Shown one piece after another: positions 9,951 to 17,178 of a stretch of 64,000 bases of DNA. The DNA comes from Bacillus fungorum (GTDB lineage Bacteria; Bacillota; Bacilli; Bacillales; Bacillaceae_G): the NCBI RefSeq assembly GCF_002746455.1, contig NZ_NWUW01000001.1, positions 1 to 64,000 on the forward strand, in the 5' to 3' direction. Within the stretch, counting starts at the first letter, position 1, and each line of letters starts with the position of its first letter. The notes under the pieces are model-generated. The model did no database searches. It saw only the letters and a list, made by a program, of their open reading frames with translations, and had not been told where the DNA came from. The translations under genes were made by a program, and so were the position numbers.

Positions 9951-9954
9951 AAAT

Positions 9955-10431
9955 ATGGCAACAGAAAAAACATACCCTATGACGCAAGAGGGTAAGCAAA
10001 AGCTAGAGAACGAACTTGAGGATTTAAAAACGGTAAAACGTAAAGAGGTTGTAGAGCGCATTAAGATTGCACGTAGCTTCGGAGATCTTTCTGAGAACTC
10101 TGAGTACGATGCAGCGAAAGATGAGCAAGCGTTCGTAGAAGGACGTATTACACAATTAGAAAACATGATTCGTAACGCAGTTATCATCACAGATAATGGC
10201 GAAGAATCTACAGTTGTTACGTTAGGTAAAACAGTAACATTTAAAGAGTTACCAGGTGGAGATGAAGAATCTTACACAATCGTAGGTAGCGCAGAAGCAG
10301 ATCCATTTGAAGGAAGAATTTCTAACGATTCTCCAATCGCAAAAAGCTTATTAGGTAAGCAAATTGGTGAGAAGGTAGCAATCCAAACTCCAGGTGGAGA
10401 AATGCAAGTAGAGATTATCTCTGTAAAATAA
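9955..10431 (+). CDS. greA: Transcript cleavage factor GreA
   Basis: The 158-residue protein enters the RNA polymerase secondary channel and stimulates cleavage of backtracked RNA. The N-terminal coiled coil carries the acidic tip and family pattern [24 protein letters not shown] (about 42-65). The C-terminal FKBP-like domain ends in [17 protein letters not shown]. The ATG at 9955 is chosen because AAGGAGTGG precedes it and the protein then matches family length. The frame is open further upstream through a structured leader, which is not coding. Confidence 0.97.
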   Translation: MATEKTYPMTQEGKQKLENELEDLKTVKRKEVVERIKIARSFGDLSENSEYDAAKDEQAFVEGRITQLENMIRNAVIITDNGEESTVVTLGKTVTFKELPGGDEESYTIVGSAEADPFEGRISNDSPIAKSLLGKQIGEKVAIQTPGGEMQVEIISVK

Positions 10432-10433
10432 TG

Positions 10434-10467
10434 AAAAATCACTCGTGTAAAAGCGAGTGATTTTTTT
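10434..10467 (+). terminator. Terminator after greA
   Basis: The stem TCACTCG / CGAGTGA, extended by A-T pairs, is followed by seven T residues. Confidence 0.88.
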
Positions 10468-10523
10468 ATTTGTATAAAAGATGAAACACTCCGTCCAAAC
10501 TATAGTAGACGAGGTGTTTTTGT

Positions 10524-12278
10524 ATGAAAATAAACCGGAGAATTATAATTGTTCTAATTTGTTTTATAAGTGTCATGTTTATATTACTTTGTCGTTTAAT
10601 TCAAATACAAATTATAGATACAGAATCATTTACGGATCGTAAGATTAATTTAATTGAAAAAAGTGTTACACAACGGACGCAATCTATTACGGTAGATGAT
10701 GGACGAGGCCATTTTATAGATCGGAATGGTAAGGAAATAGGGGAGGAAAAGTATCCCGTTTTAATTGTTTTTCCATTTCTACAAATAAAAAATGACATGT
10801 TAGAGAAAATTGCGCATATCATTGGTGTGTCGAGACAAGAGATTGAAAGTCAAATGAAAGATAAGAAAAGTGCATTTATAATGCAAAGTGGAAATGGTCC
10901 ATTTCGATTGGCACGAGAGCAGATGCAGAAGGTGAATCAATTAAATGTATTAGGTATTGTAGCTGCTGAAGTTCGTTTACGGCAAACTGGTACGGTAAAT
11001 CATTTAATTGGCAATGTGGGTGAGAATGAACGAGAATTTCAAAAAAGATATGGAGAAGTAAGAAAAGTTTCAAAGCAAACGCCAATTGGTATTTCAGGAT
11101 TGCAGCAATCATTTGATGAATTTCTTTTGACTGATGGAGAGGCAAAAGTATTGTATCAAGTGGACCGACAAGGAGAACCGATTTTTGGGAAACAAGCGAG
11201 ATATACGTCGCCTGGAAATCCGTTTTACCCAGTGACGATTCAAACTACTTTACATAACGGATTACAGCAAAAAGCAGAAGAAGTGGTTGAAGCAAGCGGA
11301 ATAAGGAAGGGAGGATTAGTGTTACTTGATGTAAAGAAAAATGAAATTTTAGCGATGGTCAGTAAACCATCTGTACAGGTGAAAGATGAAAGTTTATATA
11401 AAACTACACTTGAAAATCAAATGTTAACACCACATTTTCCCGGTTCTGTTTTTAAAACGATCGTTGCAGCGGCAGTGATTGATAAAAATGAAAATGTGTT
11501 GAATCGTACATTTAATTGTAATAAAGATTTATATGGTGAAGACCACCCACAAGTTATGATGGGTACACTTAGTTTTAAAGAGAGCTTTGCTAGAAGCTGT
11601 AACAGGACATTTTCAGAGTTAGGTAACGAGTTAATACAAAAGGATAAGATGGTGTTAGAAACTTACGTAGCAGCTTTAGGAGGCGCTGATAAGGTTGGAT
11701 GGAAAGGTTCTGTATTTCATACAACTCATTTTGAACAAATACCAGAGGAGAAGAGTGTTACGATTTTGGGGAATGAAGGAAATAAGAATAGTAAAAAGGC
11801 GGTAGCGCAAACAGCGATTGGACAGAAAGATGTACGTATGTCACCGCTAGCGATTGCAAACATGATGGCGACGATTGCTAGAGGTGGAGAAAAGATGGAA
11901 GTGAAAGCTGTTGAAAAAATAATGTATAAAAATGGAACGGACTTTTATACATTTGAAGACCATACATTAGGTGGAAAGCAGCTTTCGTATGAAACAGTGA
12001 AAACATTACAAGGATTATTAAGGAGCGTTGTAACAACCGAAAAAGGAACAGGAGCAGCATTCCGATCGTTGCCACTTAGTGTCGCCGGAAAATCTGGGAC
12101 AGCACAAACAGGGAAAGGGACGACAGTGAATCGCTGGTTTGCAGGTTATTTTCCATATGAAAATCCAAGATATGCTTTAGTTGTCGTAGATATAGAAACG
12201 AATAGCAATGTAAATACAGTTACACCTATTTTCAAAGCTATCGTAGAATCAATCTATCGATTAGAGAATGAAAAGTAA
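10524..12278 (+). CDS. pbpI: Class B penicillin-binding protein PbpI (YrrR)
   Basis: The 584-residue peptidoglycan transpeptidase has an N-terminal membrane anchor (about 7-29), a PBP dimerisation domain, and a transpeptidase domain. The three active-site motifs are present: SVFK (Ser308-Lys311), SCN (358-360) and KSG (523-525). In B. subtilis the ortholog is PBP4b, expressed in the mother cell during sporulation. Position between greA and yrrS is conserved. No change in the catalytic residues is seen. Confidence 0.93.
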   Translation: MKINRRIIIVLICFISVMFILLCRLIQIQIIDTESFTDRKINLIEKSVTQRTQSITVDDGRGHFIDRNGKEIGEEKYPVLIVFPFLQIKNDMLEKIAHIIGVSRQEIESQMKDKKSAFIMQSGNGPFRLAREQMQKVNQLNVLGIVAAEVRLRQTGTVNHLIGNVGENEREFQKRYGEVRKVSKQTPIGISGLQQSFDEFLLTDGEAKVLYQVDRQGEPIFGKQARYTSPGNPFYPVTIQTTLHNGLQQKAEEVVEASGIRKGGLVLLDVKKNEILAMVSKPSVQVKDESLYKTTLENQMLTPHFPGSVFKTIVAAAVIDKNENVLNRTFNCNKDLYGEDHPQVMMGTLSFKESFARSCNRTFSELGNELIQKDKMVLETYVAALGGADKVGWKGSVFHTTHFEQIPEEKSVTILGNEGNKNSKKAVAQTAIGQKDVRMSPLAIANMMATIARGGEKMEVKAVEKIMYKNGTDFYTFEDHTLGGKQLSYETVKTLQGLLRSVVTTEKGTGAAFRSLPLSVAGKSGTAQTGKGTTVNRWFAGYFPYENPRYALVVVDIETNSNVNTVTPIFKAIVESIYRLENEK

Positions 12279-12331
12279 TCTTGCAATTCATAGTGAAATG
12301 TTTTCATTTCGTGAAAATATTATTGTAAATG

Positions 12332-12360
12332 TTCAACCTTTCTAGATTTAATGTTACAAT
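12332..12360 (+). promoter_or_regulatory. SigA-type promoter of yrrS
   Basis: TTCAAC (12332-12337), a 17 bp spacer and TACAAT (12355-12360) lie 34 bases before the yrrS start. Confidence 0.55.
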
Positions 12361-12394
12361 AGCAAGTATGAAAAACTGCATGGAGGTTTGAAGA

Positions 12395-13039
12395 ATGGCA
12401 GGAGGATCTAGATTCCAACAGAAACAACAAAAACGTCGTCAAAACGGTGTTTTAAATATTGCAATCGCAATTGTATTAATATTAGTAGCTATTGTATCAT
12501 ATCAATTGTTTGTTCCTGAAAGAAAAGAACAAGCGTCTTCTAGTGACAAAAAAGTAGCTCAGCAAACAACGAAAGAGAATAAGGCTGAGAAAGCTAAAGG
12601 CAAAGAAGAGACGAAGAAGAACGAGCAAGATAAGGCAGATGCTAAGAAGGAAGAAGAGAAGCAAAAGGCTGAAGAAGAGCAGAAAAAAGCTGAAGAAGAA
12701 GCGAAAGCTAACGAGAAAGTACCAGCTGAAAAAACACAGCCAAAGGCAACTGACGCTTATACGAAATCTTCTTGGAAGCCAGTAGGTACAGAGCAAGGTG
12801 CAACACCTGCGATGACGTTTAAAAAAGGTACAGCAGATTGGAATGAGATGAATCAAGCTATTTCAGCTGCAATTGACGTTCCAGTAGAGCAATTAGTTAT
12901 CCATAGAATTGGAAATAACGGTAAGAATAAAGCTTATGGTAACGTACAAGATAAACAATCTGGTAAAAAGTATTATGTGAATATTGATTGGGTAGACAAT
13001 GAGGGCTGGAAACCAGTACTTGTTCAAACTCTAAACTAA
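12395..13039 (+). CDS. yrrS: YrrS, membrane-anchored DUF1510 protein
   Basis: The 214-residue protein has a short cytoplasmic start, one transmembrane helix (about 20-40), a long Lys/Glu-rich linker predicted to be a helix (about 45-115), and a C-terminal DUF1510 domain outside the cell (WKPVGTEQG to the end). In B. subtilis yrrS is the neighbour of pbpI and is co-expressed in sporulation; its function is unknown. The repetitive AAG/GAA linker is low-complexity sequence and may vary between strains. Confidence 0.88.
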   Translation: MAGGSRFQQKQQKRRQNGVLNIAIAIVLILVAIVSYQLFVPERKEQASSSDKKVAQQTTKENKAEKAKGKEETKKNEQDKADAKKEEEKQKAEEEQKKAEEEAKANEKVPAEKTQPKATDAYTKSSWKPVGTEQGATPAMTFKKGTADWNEMNQAISAAIDVPVEQLVIHRIGNNGKNKAYGNVQDKQSGKKYYVNIDWVDNEGWKPVLVQTLN

Positions 13040-13072
13040 AAAAGAGAAGCTCCTTAGGAGCTTCTCTTTTTT
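13038..13072. terminator. Bidirectional terminator yrrS/yrzA
   Basis: A 16 bp arm (AAAAAAGAGAAGCTCC) pairs with its complement across a three-base loop, with six A and six T residues at the ends. Confidence 0.92.
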
Positions 13073-13074
13073 AG

Positions 13075-13290
13075 TTAGCGTAATTTCTTTAATTTAAAAT
13101 GAACAACTGCGCTATAATATGGTCTTTTGCTTTCGGGATCCATAACCATTTGATGCGAGATGTGATGAACTTCAAGCATAAGTGCTTTATTATTATCGAT
13201 TTGTTCACTAATTTTTCGTTCTAAAGAAGCTAAGTCTCCCGCTTCGAAAAACTCTACTTTATCTTCTAACATTTCAAAGGTAAATGACAT
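13075..13290 (-). CDS. yrzA: DUF2536 protein YrzA
   Basis: The 71-residue protein matches YrzA in size and place (between yrrS and yrrT, opposite strand). The sequence FEMLEDKVEFFEAGDLASLERKISEQI is typical of the DUF2536 family, which has no known function. It has no membrane segment. The ATG follows AGAGGGG on the minus strand. Confidence 0.82.
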   Translation of the reverse strand: MSFTFEMLEDKVEFFEAGDLASLERKISEQIDNNKALMLEVHHISHQMVMDPESKRPYYSAVVHFKLKKLR

Positions 13291-13363
13291 GAAGACGGCC
13301 CCTCTCCTATGTAATCAACTATAGTGTAACAAAGAAAAGAAGGAAATACCATGTACATTTCAA

Positions 13364-13392
13364 TTGACATTTTTAGAAAGAAGGCATATCAT
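13364..13392 (+). promoter_or_regulatory. SigA promoter of yrrT-mtnN
   Basis: TTGACA (13364-13369), a 17 bp spacer and TATCAT (13387-13392). In B. subtilis this operon is repressed by CymR; I could not identify a CymR box with confidence. Confidence 0.8.
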
Positions 13393-13426
13393 ACTGATAA
13401 AACCGATAAGAAAAAGGGGAATTTTT

Positions 13427-14065
13427 ATGGGTACAGAATTTAATGGTTTATTTGATGAGTGGGCTCATACGTACGACTCATTTGTACAAGGCGAAGATAT
13501 ACAATATAAAGAAGTTTTCGCCCATTATGAGGACATTCTAGAGGATGTAGTTAACAAGTCATTTGGTAATGTATTAGAATTTGGTGTTGGTACAGGTAAT
13601 TTAACAAATAAATTATTACTTGCTGGCCGCACAGTTTACGGTATAGAACCGTCGCGTGAAATGCGCATGATTGCAAAAGAGAAATTGCCAAAAGAGTTTT
13701 CCATTACAGAGGGTGATTTTCTTTCGTTTGAAGTCCCAAATTCAATTGATACTATAGTAAGCACCTATGCATTTCATCATTTAACAGATGATGAAAAAAA
13801 TGTAGCGATTGCGAAGTATAGTCAATTGCTAAACAAAGGTGGTAAAATAGTGTTTGCTGATACGATATTTGCAGATCAAGATGCATATGATAAAACTGTT
13901 GAAACAGCAAAACAAAGAGGTTTTCATCAGTTAGCAAACGATTTGCAAACGGAATACTATACACGTATTCCAGTCATGCAGTCTATTTTTGAAAACAATG
14001 GTTTCCATGTAACGTTTACGAGATTAAATCATTTCGTGTGGGTAATGGAGGCAACTAAGCAATAG
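13427..14065 (+). CDS. yrrT: SAM-dependent methyltransferase YrrT
   Basis: The 212-residue class I methyltransferase has motif I as [16 protein letters not shown] and the following [17 protein letters not shown]. It is the first gene of the methionine-to-cysteine recycling cluster. Its substrate is not known. The ATG at 13427 is used because AAAAAGGGG precedes it; an earlier in-frame TTG at 13364 is part of the -35 box. MtnN would remove the SAH that it forms. Confidence 0.87.
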   Translation: MGTEFNGLFDEWAHTYDSFVQGEDIQYKEVFAHYEDILEDVVNKSFGNVLEFGVGTGNLTNKLLLAGRTVYGIEPSREMRMIAKEKLPKEFSITEGDFLSFEVPNSIDTIVSTYAFHHLTDDEKNVAIAKYSQLLNKGGKIVFADTIFADQDAYDKTVETAKQRGFHQLANDLQTEYYTRIPVMQSIFENNGFHVTFTRLNHFVWVMEATKQ

Positions 14066-14079
14066 AAAGAGGGATTAGA

Positions 14080-14775
14080 TTGAGAATTGCTGTAATTGGA
14101 GCAATGGAAGAAGAAGTACGTATTTTACGTGACAAATTAGAACAAGCAGAAACAGAAACGGTTGCGGGTTGTGAATTTACGAAAGGACAATTAGCAGGAC
14201 ATGAAGTAATTTTGTTAAAGTCTGGTATTGGTAAAGTAAATGCAGCGATGTCAACGACAATTTTATTAGAAAGATATAAGCCGGAAAAAGTAATTAATAC
14301 TGGTTCAGCTGGTGGATTCCATCACTCTCTAAATGTTGGAGATGTAGTTATTTCAACAGAAGTTCGTCATCATGACGTAGATGTAACAGCATTTAACTAT
14401 GAATATGGTCAAGTACCAGGAATGCCGCCTGGATTCAAGGCTGATGAAGCATTAGTTGCATTAGCTGAGAAATGCATGCAAACAGAAGAAAGTATTCAAG
14501 TTGTAAAAGGTATGATTGCAACAGGTGATTCATTTATGAGTGATCCGAACCGCGTTGCAGCAATTCGTGATAAATTTGAAGATCTTTATGCAGTAGAAAT
14601 GGAAGCAGCAGCTGTTGCGCAAGTATGCCACCAATATGAAGTTCCGTTTGTTATTATTCGTGCACTTTCTGATATTGCTGGTAAAGAATCAAATGTTTCA
14701 TTTGATCAATTTTTAGATCAAGCAGCTCTTCATTCTACAAACTTTATCGTAAAAGTACTAGAAGAGTTAAAGTAA
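14080..14775 (+). CDS. mtnN: 5'-methylthioadenosine/S-adenosylhomocysteine nucleosidase
   Basis: The 231-residue enzyme hydrolyses SAH to S-ribosylhomocysteine and adenine, and MTA to methylthioribose. The start [16 protein letters not shown] contains the catalytic base region, and the motif ATGDSFMSD with [12 protein letters not shown] and the catalytic Asp in [10 protein letters not shown] is complete. The TTG start follows AAAGAGGG. It lies 14 bases after yrrT and is followed by a terminator, so mccA here is not in an uninterrupted transcript as in B. subtilis. Confidence 0.96.
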   Translation: MRIAVIGAMEEEVRILRDKLEQAETETVAGCEFTKGQLAGHEVILLKSGIGKVNAAMSTTILLERYKPEKVINTGSAGGFHHSLNVGDVVISTEVRHHDVDVTAFNYEYGQVPGMPPGFKADEALVALAEKCMQTEESIQVVKGMIATGDSFMSDPNRVAAIRDKFEDLYAVEMEAAAVAQVCHQYEVPFVIIRALSDIAGKESNVSFDQFLDQAALHSTNFIVKVLEELK

Positions 14776-14782
14776 TGTAACA

Positions 14783-14833
14783 AAAAGGCAACTGTCTCAT
14801 ATAAAGAACATACATACAGTTGCCTTTTCTTTA
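14783..14833 (+). terminator. Terminator between mtnN and mccA
   Basis: Arms AAAAGGCAACTGT and ACAGTTGCCTTTT enclose a loop of about 20 bases, and a T-rich tail follows. It may attenuate, and not fully stop, transcription into mccA. Confidence 0.75.
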
Positions 14834-14857
14834 TTGGCAAATAAGGGGGAGAACACG

Positions 14858-15781
14858 ATGAATATATATCGTGGAGTTCATGAGTTAATTGGTCATACAC
14901 CAATTGTGGAAATTACTCGTTTTTCACTTCCAGAAGGGGTCCGTTTATTTGCAAAGCTTGAATTTTATAACCCAGGTGGAAGCGTTAAGGATCGTTTAGG
15001 AAGAGAATTAATCGAAGATGCGCTAGAAAAAGGGCTTGTTACCCAGGGTGGAACAATTATTGAACCGACTGCTGGAAATACTGGTATTGGACTGGCACTT
15101 GCAGCGTTACAACATGATTTACGCGTTATCGTTTGTGTACCAGAGAAATTTAGTATTGAAAAACAAGAATTAATGAAAGCACTAGGCGCAAAGGTCGTGC
15201 ATACACCGACTGAGCAAGGAATGACCGGTGCAATTGCAAAAGCGAAAGAGTTAGTAAATGAAATCCCGAATTCATACTCTCCAAGTCAGTTTGCGAATGA
15301 AGCAAACCCTCGTGCTTATTTCAAAACACTAGGTCCTGAACTTTGGGATGCACTTAACGGAGAGATTAACATATTTGTTGCAGGAGCAGGAACTGGCGGT
15401 ACATTCATGGGGACTGCATCTTATTTGAAAGAAAAAAATATAGATGTTAAAACAGTTATCGTAGAGCCAGAAGGATCTATTTTAAATGGTGGTAAGGCTG
15501 GTTCACATGAGACCGAAGGAATTGGACTGGAATTTATCCCACCATTTTTGAAGACATCTTATTTTGATGAAATTCATACAATTTCTGATCGAAATGCATT
15601 TTTACGAGTGAAGGAATTAGCGCAAAAAGAAGGACTGCTTGTTGGGAGCTCTTCAGGAGCAGCATTTCATGCAAGTTTACTGGAAGCAGAAAAAGCGGCA
15701 CCAGGTACAAATATTGTAACGATTTTTCCGGATAGTAGTGAGCGCTATTTAAGTAAAGACATATACAAAGGATGGGAATAA
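14858..15781 (+). CDS. mccA: O-acetylserine-dependent cystathionine beta-synthase MccA (YrhA)
   Basis: The 307-residue PLP enzyme joins homocysteine with O-acetylserine to give cystathionine in reverse transsulfuration. The PLP lysine is Lys44 in NPGGSVKDR, and the phosphate-binding GTGGT loop follows in VAGAGTGGTFMG. The ATG at 14858 is chosen because AAGGGGGAG is 6 bases upstream; an earlier TTG at 14834 lies before that site. It is very similar in design to CysK, but the pairing with mccB three bases downstream supports MccA. Confidence 0.92.
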   Translation: MNIYRGVHELIGHTPIVEITRFSLPEGVRLFAKLEFYNPGGSVKDRLGRELIEDALEKGLVTQGGTIIEPTAGNTGIGLALAALQHDLRVIVCVPEKFSIEKQELMKALGAKVVHTPTEQGMTGAIAKAKELVNEIPNSYSPSQFANEANPRAYFKTLGPELWDALNGEINIFVAGAGTGGTFMGTASYLKEKNIDVKTVIVEPEGSILNGGKAGSHETEGIGLEFIPPFLKTSYFDEIHTISDRNAFLRVKELAQKEGLLVGSSSGAAFHASLLEAEKAAPGTNIVTIFPDSSERYLSKDIYKGWE

Positions 15782-15784
15782 AAA

Positions 15785-16918
15785 ATGAGAGCAAAGACAA
15801 AGTTAATTCATGGTATTCGCATAGGAGAACCTTCAACTGGATCTGTAAATGTACCGATTTATCAAACGAGTACGTACAAACAAGAAGCAGTTGGTAAGCA
15901 TCAAGGATATGAATATTCACGTACAGGTAACCCAACGCGTGCAGCTTTAGAAGAAATGATTGCTGTATTAGAAAACGGTCATGCTGGTTTTGCATTTGGT
16001 TCAGGAATGGCTGCTATTACAGCGACAATTATGTTGTTCTCAAAAGGTGACCACGTTATTTTAACAGATGATGTGTATGGCGGAACGTACCGCGTTATTA
16101 CGAAAGTATTAAACCGCTTCGGTATTGAGCATACATTTGTAGATACAACAAACCTAGAGGAAGTTGAAGAAGCGATTCGTCCAAACACGAAAGCAATTTA
16201 TGTGGAAACACCAACGAACCCATTGCTGAAAATTACTGATATTAAGAAAATATCTACTCTTGCTAAAGAGAAAGACTTATTAACAATTATTGATAACACA
16301 TTCATGACGCCATATTGGCAGTCGCCGATTTCTTTAGGAGCAGATATTGTGCTTCATAGTGCAACGAAATATTTAGGAGGTCATAGTGACGTAGTTGCAG
16401 GCCTAGTAGTTGTAAATAGCCCGCAATTAGCAGAAGACCTTCATTTTGTACAAAACTCAACAGGAGGCATTCTTGGGCCACAAGATAGCTTCTTACTACT
16501 TCGCGGTTTAAAAACATTAGGAATTCGTATGGAAGAACATGAAACGAATTCACGAGCTATTGCTGAATTCTTAAATAATCATCCAAAAGTAAATAAAGTA
16601 TATTACCCAGGTCTTGAGTCACATCAAAACCACGAATTAGCAACAGAACAAGCAAATGGATTTGGTGCTATTATCTCATTTGATGTAGATAGTGAAGAGA
16701 CATTAAATAAAGTGCTTGAGAAATTACAATACTTTACACTTGCTGAAAGTTTAGGGGCAGTAGAAAGTTTAATTTCTATCCCATCTCAAATGACACATGC
16801 ATCAATCCCAGCAGATCGCCGCAAAGAATTAGGAATTACAGATACATTAATTCGTATTTCTGTCGGTATTGAAGATGGTGAAGATTTAATTGAAGATTTA
16901 GCACAAGCGTTAGCATAA
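15785..16918 (+). CDS. mccB: Cystathionine gamma-lyase/homocysteine gamma-lyase MccB (YrhB)
   Basis: The 377-residue PLP enzyme of the Cys/Met metabolism family splits cystathionine to cysteine, alpha-ketobutyrate and ammonia. The substrate and PLP motifs YEYSRTGNPTR and HSATKYLGGHSD (PLP lysine Lys195) are intact. It starts three bases after mccA and ends at a strong terminator. In B. subtilis yrhC follows directly, whereas here adhE lies between them. Confidence 0.94.
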   Translation: MRAKTKLIHGIRIGEPSTGSVNVPIYQTSTYKQEAVGKHQGYEYSRTGNPTRAALEEMIAVLENGHAGFAFGSGMAAITATIMLFSKGDHVILTDDVYGGTYRVITKVLNRFGIEHTFVDTTNLEEVEEAIRPNTKAIYVETPTNPLLKITDIKKISTLAKEKDLLTIIDNTFMTPYWQSPISLGADIVLHSATKYLGGHSDVVAGLVVVNSPQLAEDLHFVQNSTGGILGPQDSFLLLRGLKTLGIRMEEHETNSRAIAEFLNNHPKVNKVYYPGLESHQNHELATEQANGFGAIISFDVDSEETLNKVLEKLQYFTLAESLGAVESLISIPSQMTHASIPADRRKELGITDTLIRISVGIEDGEDLIEDLAQALA

Positions 16919-16920
16919 TA

Positions 16921-16955
16921 AAAATGCACTGCTCATATAGGGCAGTGCATTTTTA
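16921..16955 (+). terminator. Terminator after mccB
   Basis: Arms AAAATGCACTGC and GCAGTGCATTTT are followed by a further T. Confidence 0.88.
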
Positions 16956-16965
16956 TGATATTATT

Positions 16966-16983
16966 TTGTGAAATATTTCACAA
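16966..16983. promoter_or_regulatory. Rex-type operator 1 upstream of adhE
   Basis: The perfect 18 bp palindrome TTGTGAAATATTTCACAA fits the Gram-positive Rex consensus (NADH/NAD sensing repressor). It also contains TGTGA-N6-TCACA, so a Crp/Fnr protein could bind. Confidence 0.88.
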
Positions 16984-17050
16984 AATAGACATACACAAAT
17001 GAAGTAATTTCATGTATATTAAGTTCATGAAATGTTACTCACGAACAAAC

Positions 17051-17068
17051 TTGTGAAATGTTTCACAA
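17051..17068. promoter_or_regulatory. Rex-type operator 2 upstream of adhE
   Basis: TTGTGAAATGTTTCACAA differs from operator 1 at one central position. The two sites are 85 bp apart, on a single face of the region 5' of adhE, which suggests cooperative or looping repression when NADH is low. Confidence 0.88.
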
Positions 17069-17117
17069 ACAATGAGATTCATGTAGGAAAGCAACTCTAT
17101 TTTTTTTGCGCTAATCG

Positions 17118-17152
17118 GGACTGAATATGACCTACAGGGTCTTATTTAGTCC
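17118..17152 (+). promoter_or_regulatory. Stem-loop in adhE 5' leader
   Basis: A roughly 15-pair stem (GGACTGAATATGACC with GGGTCTTATTTAGTCC, one mismatch and one G-U) closes a small loop 26 bases before the adhE start. No T-run follows, so it is not a terminator. Confidence 0.6.
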
Positions 17153-17178
17153 AAGATAGCAGAATAGGAGGAATTTAC

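Noticed and set aside
9742..9954. N-terminal extension of GreA by 71 residues
   Set aside because: The sequence is an untranslated leader with hairpins. The family start [13 protein letters not shown] has a strong ribosome binding site at the expected place.
12650..12720. Possible tandem repeat or CRISPR-like array in yrrS
   Set aside because: It is a low-complexity Lys/Glu-coding linker and has no spacer-repeat structure. No CRISPR array was seen anywhere in the window.
14834..14857. TTG start for mccA
   Set aside because: The ribosome binding site AAGGGGGAG lies after it and directly before the ATG at 14858.
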